Shown here piece after piece: positions 1 to 8,808 of a stretch of DNA of 45,959 nt. Every line of letters begins with the position of its first letter. Position 1 is the first letter of the stretch. The notes below the pieces were generated by a model, which saw only the letters and a list, made by a program, of their open reading frames with translations, had not been told where the DNA came from and made no database searches. Both the position numbers and the translations under genes were made by a program. This DNA comes from JANRKN01 sp033763435 (GTDB lineage: Bacteria; Planctomycetota; Phycisphaerae; Phycisphaerales; UBA1924), in NCBI GenBank assembly GCA_033763435.1, contig JANRKN010000014.1:1-45959 (forward strand). The letters run 5' to 3'.

Positions 1-187
1 ACGCCGGCGCGCACGCCAAGGAATTCGGCTCGCGATGTCAGTAATATCGCGGACCGACATGTCCGGTAGGGTGAAGAGAAAACATCGAAAAATCGACTTG
101 TTCCCCGCACCTCGACGGAGCGATTTCGGTACATTGCCGCAGTCCGCGAGGTGTGCGATGATGAAGTGGCTTCAGGTGATCGCGTGA

Positions 188-742
188 ATGCTGGTGCTTG
201 GCGTGTTTGCGCCCTCGATCGCGCGTGCCCAATCCCAGGGCGGCGGCGGCAATCCCTCCGAGGGTGAGACGCAGATCCCTGAAGAAGTGATGCGGTTGCA
301 GCGGTTGCTGGATCGGATCTGGTTGACGCTGTTCTCGCGAACCGATCCGCCCGACGCCATGTACTCGCTGTCGTGGCACCCCGATACCCACGGCCAGATC
401 GTCAGCGGTTGGAACTCCGATGGTGAGCCTTTCCTGGCGCGCATTGATCGAATTCGGCACATCGAGTTCGAGTCCGCCGCCTGCACGGCAGGCGTTGGTT
501 TGAAGGCGATCGTCGGTGTTAAAGCGGCGATGGTGATCTCTGCTGCGGGAGGCACAGCTGCCGCAATCGCCGAGGGCGCGACGTCATCGATCGGATATCG
601 TGCTCTTTGCTTGTCCTCGTACATCAATTGTAAATCGTACTGCTCGTTGTGCGAGGAGGTTTGCGAGGGGCAGATTCTCCAAAAGTGGTGTGCGTGGCCC
701 CAGGGGCATCGATGGGATCCTGCTCCGTTCCCGCTTCCATAA
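188..742 (+). CDS. Small exported cysteine-rich protein of unknown function; signal peptide interrupted by TGA
   Basis: I do not recognise a family. From ATG 188 the product is 184 residues, with a hydrophobic start ending in an Ala-Arg-Ala-Gln signal peptidase-like site. The C-terminal part is rich in cysteine (about seven Cys between residues 138 and 168), which suggests disulfides or metal binding outside the cytoplasm. Two in-frame ATGs at 158 and 161 lie just upstream behind a GAGGTG ribosome-binding site. They encode MMKWLQVIA, the missing positively charged start of a normal signal peptide, but a TGA at 185-187 separates this from ATG 188. The gene may therefore be freshly inactivated, carry a TGG-to-TGA sequencing error, or restart at the TGAATG junction, where AGGTGA upstream could serve as a ribosome site. 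Function unknown. Confidence 0.55.
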   Translation: MLVLGVFAPSIARAQSQGGGGNPSEGETQIPEEVMRLQRLLDRIWLTLFSRTDPPDAMYSLSWHPDTHGQIVSGWNSDGEPFLARIDRIRHIEFESAACTAGVGLKAIVGVKAAMVISAAGGTAAAIAEGATSSIGYRALCLSSYINCKSYCSLCEEVCEGQILQKWCAWPQGHRWDPAPFPLP

Positions 743-777
743 TCTTCGGGTGCTGTGCTTTCGGCCCTACGTCAGCG

Positions 778-1425
778 ATGGACTGTGAGGTTTTGGTGAA
801 CCGGCGAGCTTTGTGGTTAATCGGGTTGGCGTTTTCATTGTCGCGGAGTGGTTGGGTTTCCGACGCCGTCGCTGTCTATGCATCCCAGCGGACAAGGATG
901 GCGCTTAGGGCGTGGACTATCGTCTTTACTATACTGTTTGGTTCTTCTCTTGTCGTTGCTCTTGTGGTATTTCACCCGAACTGGCGAGGGTGGCCAGTTG
1001 AGAGAATCGTGGTTGCGGGAGTATTGTTGATATCGATTATCGGTGCCTTGATTGCTAACTACAAGTCAAATGTAATTCCACGACGTTTCATGCCGCGGGG
1101 CGCGTCGGTGACGTGCCATCCTCTCTGCTATCGTTGCAAGTTTGATCTCTCCGCGCTACTCTCCGACAAGCCCCTCGCCCGCGTGCGATGCCCCGAGTGC
1201 GGGCACCGGCAGAAGCGGAGCCGAACGTCCTTCTCCAGTTCAGGCGTTCCAGAGCGCTTCGAGCGCCGACGACCAATCCCCGCTCAGCCGCTAGCGCCCA
1301 AGCGCTCGGACCCGCCCACGACCTCGCCCCGGCCGCCGGGCGTCACCGTCCGCGTGATCAAGGACGAGCCGCCGACGACCGGGGCTTCGATTCCTACGCT
1401 CTCGGGCGATGACCGGTCTGGTTGA
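778..1425 (+). CDS. Membrane protein with C-terminal CxxC zinc ribbon, unknown function
   Basis: About 215 residues from ATG 778; GTG 796 is an equally possible start, and neither has a strong ribosome site. Two hydrophobic segments at roughly residues 45-65 and 75-95 form a membrane hairpin. A zinc ribbon follows, with paired cysteines in CYRC and CPEC (about residues 125-150). The tail is rich in proline and arginine and looks disordered. Short membrane proteins with a CxxC...CPECG ribbon are common in planctomycetes, but their role is unknown. The membrane part has visibly lower GC (about 750-1080) than the carotenoid genes that follow. The stop codon overlaps the start of the aldehyde dehydrogenase gene by 17 bases, so the two may be co-transcribed. 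Confidence 0.6.
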   Translation: MDCEVLVNRRALWLIGLAFSLSRSGWVSDAVAVYASQRTRMALRAWTIVFTILFGSSLVVALVVFHPNWRGWPVERIVVAGVLLISIIGALIANYKSNVIPRRFMPRGASVTCHPLCYRCKFDLSALLSDKPLARVRCPECGHRQKRSRTSFSSSGVPERFERRRPIPAQPLAPKRSDPPTTSPRPPGVTVRVIKDEPPTTGASIPTLSGDDRSG

Positions 1426-2971
1426 CACCCCGATGATCTCCGCTCGCCCCGCGCCGTTGGCACAGCGCCGCGCGTGGGTCCGTGCGTTCCGGCTGCGACT
1501 TGCGGCCCATCTCGACGCGCTCGCGCAGGCCGTCGGCGAGGAACTTGCTCGCCCGCGCTGGCAGACGCTCACGAGCGAGCTCTGGCCCTTGCTCTCGGCC
1601 TGCCGATGGCTCGAACGCCGGGGCGCGGGCGTGCTCGCGACCTCTTCCCGCGGCGGCGGGTTTCTCCAAGGCGGGTTCTTGGGCCTGGGCCGGCGCGTGC
1701 GCCTCGCGCGCGAGCCCCTCGGCCGCGTGGCGATCATCGCGACGTGGAACTATCCCGTGCAGCTCCTCGGCATCCAGCTCGCGCAGGCGGTGTTCGCCGG
1801 CAACCGCGTGGTCGTCAAGCCCTCCGAGAACGCGCCGCGGTCGCAGGCCCTCTTGCTTTCGCTCGCGCGGGCGGCGCTGGCGGATGTTGGGATGGATGCC
1901 GCGACGATCGACGCGACCGAGCCCACGCGTGCGGCGGGCGAGCGGCTGCTGCTGGAATCGTGCTTTGACCATGTGATCTTCACGGGGTCCACCGCCGTGG
2001 GCCGCGCGATCGCCCAGCGCCTCGCGCCCTCGCTCACGCCCAGCACGCTCGAGCTCTCCGGGCGCGATTCGGCCTTCGTGCTCGCGGGCGCGGATGTCGA
2101 GCTGGCCGCGACAGCACTCTTCGGCGCGCTCTGCATGAACGCGGGCCAGACCTGCATGGCCCCCCGGCGTGTGCTGGTCGAGCGTTCGGCGTACCAGCCC
2201 TTCCTGCTCTCCCTCGCGGCGCTCGCGGCCGGGGCCAAGCCCGTGCGCCTCATCTCTGAGCACGCCGCGGCCGAGCTCTACGCCCAGTGCCTGCGCTCGC
2301 TGGCGCAGGGCGCGCGGACGGTGCAGGGCGTGGTCGAGCCGCCGCGCGGGCGTGTGATGCGTCCGGTCGTGCTGGTCGATTGCCCCGCGGGGGCGGACTT
2401 GGTCGCAGGCGCCCACTTCGGGCCCGCGATGGCCGTGGTGCCCGTCGAGAGCGTGCGCGAGGCGATCGGCCTCCATGCCGCGTGCGATCAGCACCTGGCG
2501 ACGTCGATCTTCGGGCCCGCGTCGCGCGCGCGCCAGCTCGCGGCCGAGCTTTCATCCAAGGGCCTGACGGGCGGCGTGGTGACGATCAATGACGTGATCG
2601 CGCCCACGGGTTTGGCGGGCGTCTCGATCTCGGGCCGCGGGCCCAGCGGCTGGGGCGTTTCGCGGGGCGCCGAGGGCCTGCTCGCGATGACGCGCCCGGT
2701 GCAGGTGACCCAGACCGCAACGCCGATCGCCAAGGGCCTGTGGAAGACCGCCCTGAACGTCCCGGCGAAGATGGAAGGCCAGATGGCGGGGTTCCTGCGG
2801 TGGTGGTACGGTGGTGGGGGAGCGGGTGGGGGAGTGGGTGGGGGGATGGATGGCGCGGCGGTGAATCATCCGGGCGGTGAGGATCGAAGTGTTCAAGCGG
2901 CGGCCGCTCCGGTCGCCGAGCGGAAAGGTGAAGCGCATGGTCAGCCCGAACGGCAGTCGAGCGTCGTCTGA
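1409..2971 (+). CDS. Aldehyde dehydrogenase, probably acting on a carotenoid aldehyde
   Basis: NAD(P)-dependent aldehyde dehydrogenase that oxidises an aldehyde to a carboxylate. The family core is complete: WNYPVQL followed by VVKPSE for cofactor binding, the FTGSTAVGR turn, the general base in ELSGRDS (Glu215) and the nucleophile in NAGQTCMAP (Cys249). It is a short class-3-like version. The last 60 residues are glycine-rich and low in complexity and overlap the start of the next gene. Because it is followed directly by a CrtN/CrtP-type enzyme, an acyltransferase and a glycosyltransferase, its likely substrate is a C30 apocarotenoid aldehyde, as for the 4,4'-diaponeurosporen-aldehyde dehydrogenase of staphyloxanthin synthesis. 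The substrate is inferred from context; the enzyme class is certain. Confidence 0.9.
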   Translation: MTGLVDTPMISARPAPLAQRRAWVRAFRLRLAAHLDALAQAVGEELARPRWQTLTSELWPLLSACRWLERRGAGVLATSSRGGGFLQGGFLGLGRRVRLAREPLGRVAIIATWNYPVQLLGIQLAQAVFAGNRVVVKPSENAPRSQALLLSLARAALADVGMDAATIDATEPTRAAGERLLLESCFDHVIFTGSTAVGRAIAQRLAPSLTPSTLELSGRDSAFVLAGADVELAATALFGALCMNAGQTCMAPRRVLVERSAYQPFLLSLAALAAGAKPVRLISEHAAAELYAQCLRSLAQGARTVQGVVEPPRGRVMRPVVLVDCPAGADLVAGAHFGPAMAVVPVESVREAIGLHAACDQHLATSIFGPASRARQLAAELSSKGLTGGVVTINDVIAPTGLAGVSISGRGPSGWGVSRGAEGLLAMTRPVQVTQTATPIAKGLWKTALNVPAKMEGQMAGFLRWWYGGGGAGGGVGGGMDGAAVNHPGGEDRSVQAAAAPVAERKGEAHGQPERQSSVV

Positions 2972-4628
2972 GTCCGCGTCGCCCAGCGGGCAGCGTGTGG
3001 TCGTCATCGGCGGCGGGCTCGCGGGCCTTGCCGCGGCGGTCGAGATCCGCGCCCTCAGCAAGGGTTCGGTCGACGTCACGCTCATCGAGAAGAACGCGCA
3101 CCTCGGCGGGAAGATGAACGTCTTCAGCGAGGGCGGGTTCTCGTTCGACATGGGCCCGACGATCATCACGCTGCCCCAGGTGCTCCGCGGCATCATCCGC
3201 CGCGCGGGGCGCAAGCCGGAGGACTACCTCACGCTGGTCAACCTCGACCCGCAGTGGCGCTGCCATTACGAGGACGGCACGGTGATCGACCTGCGCCCGG
3301 ACCCGGCCGAGATGGCCCGCGCGCTCGACCGTCAGTTCCCCAAGGACCGGCCCGGCGAGGGCTACATGCGCTTCGTCGACTTCTCTCGCCGGATGATGCG
3401 CCTGAGCGAGAAGGTCTTCTTCTATAAGGATCTCGGCGGCGTCTCGGACCTTATGTTCAAGGTTCCCAAGAACGTCGAGGGTGGCCAAGCCGAGCTGCTC
3501 AAGGACGTCGCCGCGATGCGCATCCACTCGACCGTGGGCGCCACGGCCCACAAGCACATCCGCGAGCCGCACGTCCAGCAGATGGTCGAGCACTTCATGC
3601 AGTACGTCGGCTCCAGCCCCTTCCTGGCGCCCGCGATCCTCAGCCTCATCGCCTCCGCGCAGGTCGACCACGGGTGCTGGTACCCCCTCGGGCCCAACAA
3701 CACTCCGGGCGGCACCCGCATGGTCGCCCGCACCGTCGAGAAGCTCGCGCGCGAGCTGGGCGTCAATCTCGTCCTGGGCACGGGCGTGCGCAAGGTCCTC
3801 ACCGAGGGCGCGCGCGTCACGGGCGTCGAGTGCGACGACGGCCGGCGCTTCAACGCCGACGCCATCGTCAGCAACTGCGACGTGCAGCGCACCTACCGCG
3901 ACCTGATCGGCACGGGCGCGGCGCTCTCGGCGCGCGACAAGATCGCCAACAAGTACACCCCCGCCTGCTCGGGAGTGGTGCTCTACCTCGGGCTCGATCG
4001 CCGCTACGACCACCTCGCGCACCACAACTTCCTCTTCAGCCGCAACAGCCAGGAGGAGTTCAACGACATCTACACCGCGGGCATCCCCGCGCGCGACCCG
4101 ACGCTCTACCTCGCCGTGCCCAGCCGGACCGACGCGGGCCAGGCCCCCGAGGGGGGCGAGGCGCTGTACGTGCTGGTGCACACGCCGTACATCCGCGAGG
4201 GCCAGAAGTGGGACGGCCCCGGCGGGCTCATGGAAAAGTACCGCCCCGTCATCATCGAGAAGCTCAAGCGCTTCGGCATGCCCGACCTTGAGCAGCACAT
4301 CAAGGTCGATCGCACGCTCAGCCCCGCGGGCATCGAGAAGATGTACAACGCCGAGGGCGGCGCGATCTACGGCCTCGCCTCCCACGGGCGCCTCCACGGC
4401 GGCTTCAAGCCCCGCAACCGCTCCGACAGCTTCAAGGGCCTCTATCTCGCGGGCGGCAGCGCCAACCCCGGCCCCGGCGTGCCGATGGTCCTCATGTCGG
4501 GCGTCACCGCGGGCCGAAGCGTCTGCGAGGACCTGGGCGTGAACGTTCCCGAGATCGCTCTGGGCCCGGGCGTTGAAGGGCCGCAGGACGCGCCGCGACT
4601 GGCCGCGCCCTCGCTCGTGACGGTCTGA
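2937..4628 (+). CDS. Carotenoid desaturase/oxidase of the CrtI/CrtN/CrtP family
   Basis: FAD-dependent enzyme of 563 residues. The N-terminal Rossmann motif VVIGGGLAGLAAAVEI begins near residue 21, followed by an acidic Glu in IEKN and LGGKM. The family's C-terminal FAD signature appears as GLYLAGGSANPGPGVPMVL. ATG 2937 is chosen because AAAGGTG lies 8 bases upstream; an upstream ATG at 2877 would add 20 basic residues. The gene overlaps the end of the aldehyde dehydrogenase gene by 35 bases, so translation is probably coupled. The family includes desaturases of phytoene or diapophytoene (CrtI, CrtN) and terminal-methyl oxidases (CrtP). An adjacent aldehyde dehydrogenase would fit CrtP-like oxidation or CrtN-like desaturation. 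I cannot decide which from sequence alone, so no symbol is given. Confidence 0.9.
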   Translation: MVSPNGSRASSESASPSGQRVVVIGGGLAGLAAAVEIRALSKGSVDVTLIEKNAHLGGKMNVFSEGGFSFDMGPTIITLPQVLRGIIRRAGRKPEDYLTLVNLDPQWRCHYEDGTVIDLRPDPAEMARALDRQFPKDRPGEGYMRFVDFSRRMMRLSEKVFFYKDLGGVSDLMFKVPKNVEGGQAELLKDVAAMRIHSTVGATAHKHIREPHVQQMVEHFMQYVGSSPFLAPAILSLIASAQVDHGCWYPLGPNNTPGGTRMVARTVEKLARELGVNLVLGTGVRKVLTEGARVTGVECDDGRRFNADAIVSNCDVQRTYRDLIGTGAALSARDKIANKYTPACSGVVLYLGLDRRYDHLAHHNFLFSRNSQEEFNDIYTAGIPARDPTLYLAVPSRTDAGQAPEGGEALYVLVHTPYIREGQKWDGPGGLMEKYRPVIIEKLKRFGMPDLEQHIKVDRTLSPAGIEKMYNAEGGAIYGLASHGRLHGGFKPRNRSDSFKGLYLAGGSANPGPGVPMVLMSGVTAGRSVCEDLGVNVPEIALGPGVEGPQDAPRLAAPSLVTV

Positions 4629-4644
4629 TGCGGAGCTTCGCGCG

Positions 4645-5559
4645 TTGACCCCCGAGGCCGACAGCCCCCGCCCGACGAGCCCCGCGCCCGCGGGCTCGGA
4701 CTTTGCACGGGCGGGCATTGTTCCTGCGCGATACTCGCGGTGGTTTCTGCACGGCTTTGGCAAATTCGTGCGGGGCATGTTCCGCCGGAAGTTCTTTGCC
4801 GTGCGCTGGACGCCCGAGAGCCCCCGCGCGTTTGAAGGGCTGACCGAGACCAATCGTCCGGTGATCGTCGCGCTGAACCACAGCGCGTGGTGGGACCCGC
4901 TGGTGGGCGTGCTCCTGCACACGCGGATGATGCCGACGCGCGAGCCGATCGTGCCGATGGACGCGCGCGAGCTGGCCAAGTTCGGGTTCTTCAGGCGTCT
5001 GGGTCTGTTTGGGATCGAGCCCGAGCGTGACGATGCCGCGCAGGCGATGAGCGACTATGTGCTCGGGCGCTTGGCGCGCTACGAGAGCGGCGCGGCGCCC
5101 GTGCCTCAGGGCAGGAACGCCGACCATGCGGGCGCGTTCTGGATCACGCCCCAGGGTTCCTTCGCCGATGTGCGCGACGAGATCCGCCTGCGTCCGGGTG
5201 CGGCCATGGTCGCGGCGCGCCTCAAGGACCCCGTCGTCATCGCCCTCGCGATCGAGTACGCCTTCTGGCTCGACCAGAAGCCCGAGGCCTTCTTCCGCTG
5301 CGTGCGCGTGACGCCGCCCGCGGCAGAGTCGAGTACCGCCGCCTGGCACCGCGCGCTGACCCGCGCGATGCAGGACAATCAGGCCAAGCTCGCCGAGGCG
5401 GTCATCTCGCGCGACCCGGCGCGCTTCAGTGTGCTCGAAGGCGCGGGTGCGGCACGGATCAACCCGGTGATGGACCTCTGGCTGCGATTGCGGGGCCAGC
5501 GGGCGTCGCTGACCGACCGCGCGCGTGAAGGGCAGATCAACGGGGCGGGTGCGCGATGA
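4645..5559 (+). CDS. PlsC-like acyltransferase, probable carotenoid or glycolipid acyltransferase
   Basis: Acyltransferase of the glycerol-3-phosphate/lysophosphatidate family, 304 residues from a TTG start. The catalytic HX4D motif is present as NHSAWWDPL (His79, Asp84). The acceptor-site EGTR-type motif is replaced by PQGSFADVR. There is no long membrane anchor; an amphipathic start (about residues 30-50) could attach it to the inner face of the membrane. It lies 16 bases after the desaturase gene and overlaps the glycosyltransferase gene by four bases. In staphyloxanthin synthesis an acyltransferase (CrtO) and a glycosyltransferase (CrtQ) finish the molecule, so this enzyme plausibly esterifies a carotenoid glycoside. 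The reaction class is clear, the substrate inferred. Confidence 0.8.
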   Translation: MTPEADSPRPTSPAPAGSDFARAGIVPARYSRWFLHGFGKFVRGMFRRKFFAVRWTPESPRAFEGLTETNRPVIVALNHSAWWDPLVGVLLHTRMMPTREPIVPMDARELAKFGFFRRLGLFGIEPERDDAAQAMSDYVLGRLARYESGAAPVPQGRNADHAGAFWITPQGSFADVRDEIRLRPGAAMVAARLKDPVVIALAIEYAFWLDQKPEAFFRCVRVTPPAAESSTAAWHRALTRAMQDNQAKLAEAVISRDPARFSVLEGAGAARINPVMDLWLRLRGQRASLTDRAREGQINGAGAR

Positions 5560-6818
5560 CGACCCTCGAGATCCTTGCCGCATCGGGCGCGGCGATCAGC
5601 GCGTTCATGCTCGCGATGACCGCGGCCAACATCCGCCGCTACACCCGCGACCGTGCCACTGGGCGCGAAGCCAACTCGCTGCCTCGCGTGACGGTGTGCA
5701 TCCCCGCGCGCAACGAAGAGGCGAACATCGCCCCGTGCGTCGAGGGGCTGCTCTCGGGCGGGTATCCGGCTTTGCGCGTGCTGGTGTACGACGATCAGAG
5801 CACCGACCGCACGCCCGAGATCGTGCGCGAGCTTGCCGCGCGCGATTCGCGCGTGAGCCTGGTGCCGATGGTCGAGAAGACGCCCGAATGGAACGGCAAG
5901 CAGCACGGCTGCTGGCGTATGGCGCAGTTCGCGGCGTGCGATGACGCGCCCTCGGACTGGCTCCTGTTCACCGACGCCGATGTGCGCTTCGCGCCCGGGG
6001 CTCTCTCTCGCGCGATCGCCGAGGCTCTCGCGCGTGAAACCGACTGGCTCCGCGTGCCCGCGTGCAAGGGTCTGGGGCTCATCAGCACGTTCCCGCGGCA
6101 GGAGACGCTCTCGCTCGCCGAACGCCTCACCGTGCCGATGATCTTCTTCATTCTCATGTCCTACCTGCCGATGGGCCGGATGCGCGCTTCCCTTCTTCCC
6201 AGCGCCAGCGCCGGCTGCGGCCAGTTCCTGCTCGCGCGCCGCGACGCCTACGACGCCTCGGGCGGACACGCCGGCTTCAAGGACTCGATGCACGACGGCA
6301 TTAAGCTCCCGCGCGCGATCCGCAAGGCCGGCTTCGGCACCGACCTGTACGACGCGCGCGACACCGTCCGCGTCCGCATGTACCGCGACTGGCCCACCGC
6401 GTGGCGCGGCTTTGCCAAGAACGCCTTCGAAGGCCTCGGCTCGATCGGTCTGCTCATCTTCGTGACGATCGTCCACGCGATCGGGCACGTGCTGCCCTGG
6501 ATCCTCGCGCCGCTCGCTTTGGCCGGTGTTGTTGGCGGGGGCGCCGAGGGCCGGATCACGCTCGGGCTCGCGCTGCTGGCGATCGGTCTGGCGCTCTTCC
6601 AGCGGCTGGCGCTCGCGCGTGCGTTCGGCGCCGGGGGCGACGCGCGCGAGTGCGGCGGGTGGGTCGCGGTGGTGCTGCATCCGCTGGGCGTGCTCACGAT
6701 GACGCTCGTGCAATGGCACTCGTGGTATCTCCACATCACGGGCCAGCGTGCATGGAAGGGCCGCGTGCAGGGTCAGCCGGCAGGCGTCGGCGGCGGGGCC
6801 CAAGGTCCGAGAAGCTGA
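5556..6818 (+). CDS. Membrane glycosyltransferase family 2, CrtQ-like
   Basis: GT-A fold family-2 glycosyltransferase of 420 residues. An N-terminal transmembrane anchor (about 5-25) precedes the catalytic domain, which shows CIPARNEEANI, the nucleotide-binding DDQSTDRT and the metal-binding TDADV. Three or so hydrophobic helices follow at roughly residues 295-365, and the tail contains a tryptophan- and histidine-rich segment QWHSWYLHITG. The start overlaps the acyltransferase stop as ATGA. This architecture resembles the CrtQ and hopene-associated glycosyltransferases. As the last gene of the carotenoid set it would add a sugar to the carotenoid carboxylate made by the aldehyde dehydrogenase. 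Sugar and acceptor are inferred. Confidence 0.85.
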   Translation: MTTLEILAASGAAISAFMLAMTAANIRRYTRDRATGREANSLPRVTVCIPARNEEANIAPCVEGLLSGGYPALRVLVYDDQSTDRTPEIVRELAARDSRVSLVPMVEKTPEWNGKQHGCWRMAQFAACDDAPSDWLLFTDADVRFAPGALSRAIAEALARETDWLRVPACKGLGLISTFPRQETLSLAERLTVPMIFFILMSYLPMGRMRASLLPSASAGCGQFLLARRDAYDASGGHAGFKDSMHDGIKLPRAIRKAGFGTDLYDARDTVRVRMYRDWPTAWRGFAKNAFEGLGSIGLLIFVTIVHAIGHVLPWILAPLALAGVVGGGAEGRITLGLALLAIGLALFQRLALARAFGAGGDARECGGWVAVVLHPLGVLTMTLVQWHSWYLHITGQRAWKGRVQGQPAGVGGGAQGPRS

Positions 6819-6868
6819 GAAACGAGGGTTCCGCAGGGCGGACCCCCGGGTGGTAGACTGGAGCGCTG

Positions 6869-7135
6869 ATGTTTGGGCGTTGGTTCAGTCGGGAGCGGAT
6901 CCTGGAGCACGGCGAGGCCGCGCGGAGGCTCCATTCCTCCTGGCTGACGCGGGCGCTGGGCATCGGCGTCTACGGCGAACGGATCCGCCCGCCCGCATAC
7001 CCGCGCATCCCGGTCCGCCGCGTGGACGAAGGCGGCTGGTCCGAGTTGATGAGGCGCCCCGACGGGCCGATGCAAGCCCAACGCTGCTGGGATCAGATCC
7101 TCGAGGGCATGGAACACGCGGAGCACCCCGAATGA
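6869..7135 (+). CDS. Small conserved-looking protein of unknown function (88 residues)
   Basis: Soluble 88-residue protein with many Arg, Trp and Pro and no membrane segment or known motif. GGAG lies 6 bases before ATG 6869, and its stop overlaps the start of the next gene as ATGA. This coupling is the main reason to call it real. The two genes probably act together or are made in fixed proportion. Function unknown. Confidence 0.6.
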   Translation: MFGRWFSRERILEHGEAARRLHSSWLTRALGIGVYGERIRPPAYPRIPVRRVDEGGWSELMRRPDGPMQAQRCWDQILEGMEHAEHPE

Positions 7136-8055
7136 CCGATGTGACGAACACGCCCAGTCAGGACTCCGCCCCGGAGACGGCGCCGGACTTGGCCCCCGCG
7201 CCGACCTCGACGACGATCGCCCGGCGCTGGCTGCTGCGGATGTCGCTGATCTGCGCCTTATGCCTGGGCTTCTCGGGCTGGGGCTACTACGACGCGGTCA
7301 AGGTCTATCCCGAGCGCGGACGCAACGCGGCCAACTACTACGAGTACGAGTATCTCAAGCTCGCCCGCGACAAGGGCGTGCTGAACGATCGGCTCTCGAT
7401 CGACGACCCGGTGCGCGAGCTCGAGCGGATCCGCGAGGCCGTGCGCGCCAAGCTGCCGCTCGACGGGCTCGATCAGCCCAAGTACAACTGGCTCGACCAG
7501 CTCGCGGTTGTCGGCGACCTGGAGCCCGCGAACACGCAGTTTGCTGACGCACGCCGACGCTTTGATGAGCTCGACGGCAAGTGGACCGGCACCGCCGCCG
7601 TCAAGGCCGGCGAGCGGCCCCAGCCGCCCAAGACCCCCAAGCCCCTCGAGCGATGGGACATTCCGTCGCAGTGGGGCATCATGGTCGTCTGCGGCGCGAT
7701 CGGGCTCTGGATGCTGTTCGTGATCATCGGCGCGTGCCGGAAGACCTACCGCTGGAACGCCGCGCGCCTTGCCCTCACGCTGCCCGACGGCACCGAGATC
7801 CTCCCGGCCGACCTTGCCGATGTCGACAAGCGCAAGTGGGGCAAGTTTCTCGTCTTCCTGACGTTCAAGGACGGCAAGGGCGGCCCGCACGCGGGCGGCG
7901 AGCTCAAGCTCGACCTCTACGTCTACGAACCGCTCGAAGACTGGATCCTCGCGATGGAAAAGGCCGCGTTCCCCGAGCGAGTCGCCGAGGAAGAGCGAAA
8001 GCGCGCGGAAGAAGAAGCCGCCGCCGAGGCCGCCGCGGCGCCCAAGCCCGAGTAA
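7132..8055 (+). CDS. Two-helix membrane protein of unknown function with Glu/Ala-rich tail
   Basis: 307 residues from the ATG overlapping the previous stop. There is a transmembrane helix at about residues 30-50, then a roughly 130-residue tyrosine- and charge-rich region that is predicted to be helical. A second helix (about 183-203) and a compact C-terminal domain follow. The last 35 residues are a run of Glu, Ala, Lys and Arg that looks like a coiled coil or linker. With both helices crossing, the middle region would be periplasmic and both ends cytoplasmic. No family recognised. The open frame extends upstream through the preceding gene, but ATG 7132 is the coupled start. Confidence 0.7.
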   Translation: MTDVTNTPSQDSAPETAPDLAPAPTSTTIARRWLLRMSLICALCLGFSGWGYYDAVKVYPERGRNAANYYEYEYLKLARDKGVLNDRLSIDDPVRELERIREAVRAKLPLDGLDQPKYNWLDQLAVVGDLEPANTQFADARRRFDELDGKWTGTAAVKAGERPQPPKTPKPLERWDIPSQWGIMVVCGAIGLWMLFVIIGACRKTYRWNAARLALTLPDGTEILPADLADVDKRKWGKFLVFLTFKDGKGGPHAGGELKLDLYVYEPLEDWILAMEKAAFPERVAEEERKRAEEEAAAEAAAAPKPE

Positions 8056-8107
8056 CTCCCGCACGTCCCGCAACCGCACGGGCCCGAATCCCAACAAGGC
8101 GACCGGC

Positions 8108-8791
8108 ATGACCGATCGGCCCTCACGATCTCTGACCAGCCGCGCCGTCGCCCCCGCGCTCGCGTGCGCGTGGGGGATGCTCGCGCTTGTCCCCGCGTCG
8201 GCGTGGGCTTCGGTGTCCAGCAGCCCCGCGGCGCCCGCGGGCGCACCCTGGAAGTTCTGGGAGCGTTGGTCCACCGATGCGGCGCAGCCGATCCTCGCGG
8301 GCTCGCTCGCGATCTTCGTCGCGTGGTTCGGCGTGCTGCTGACGTTGCTGACGCTGCCCGGCACGTGGGTCACCGTCGCGGCGGCGGCGCTGATCAAGTG
8401 GTGGGTCCCGGGCCTCGTCGGCTGGTGGGCGCTGGGCGCGCTGATCGCGCTCGCGGTGCTGGGCGAGGCGCTGGAGTTCTTCTCTTCCGCCGCGGGCGCG
8501 AAGAAGACCGGCGGTAGCAACAAGGCCGCGCTCTTTGCTATCGTCGGGTCCTTTGCGGGCGCGGTCGTCGGTTCGATCGTCCTGCTCTTTCCGATCGGCA
8601 CGATCCTGGGCGCGGCGGTGGGCGCGGGTGTCGGCGCGCTGCTCGCCGAGCGCGGCGCCGAGGGCAAGAGCTGGACCGACTCGACCCGCGTGGGCACGGG
8701 CGCGGCGCTTGGCCGGCTGCTCGCGACGATCCTCAAGGGCGCGTGCGCCGCGGTCATGGCCGTCGTGCTGACCCTCGCCGTGGTTCTCTGA
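8108..8791 (+). CDS. DUF456 family membrane protein
   Basis: 227-residue membrane protein with an N-terminal signal-like hydrophobic segment (about 12-35). Several helices follow, with the DUF456 landmarks TLPGTW and GEALEFFSSAAGAKK, then a glycine/alanine-rich pair of helices. DUF456 proteins are small integral membrane proteins found widely in bacteria, with no established function. The position between other membrane proteins suggests an envelope role but nothing more specific. Confidence 0.8.
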   Translation: MTDRPSRSLTSRAVAPALACAWGMLALVPASAWASVSSSPAAPAGAPWKFWERWSTDAAQPILAGSLAIFVAWFGVLLTLLTLPGTWVTVAAAALIKWWVPGLVGWWALGALIALAVLGEALEFFSSAAGAKKTGGSNKAALFAIVGSFAGAVVGSIVLLFPIGTILGAAVGAGVGALLAERGAEGKSWTDSTRVGTGAALGRLLATILKGACAAVMAVVLTLAVVL

Positions 8792-8808
8792 CTTCCGCGG
8801 AGCCCGCA

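Noticed and set aside
2806..2850. G-rich run as a functional G-quadruplex near the aldehyde dehydrogenase end
   Set aside because: It encodes a glycine-rich protein tail in frame, and no regulatory context supports a separate role.
2586..4979. 797-codon minus-strand frame across the desaturase gene
   Set aside because: It is antisense to a clear CrtI-family gene and has the composition of a GC-rich shadow.
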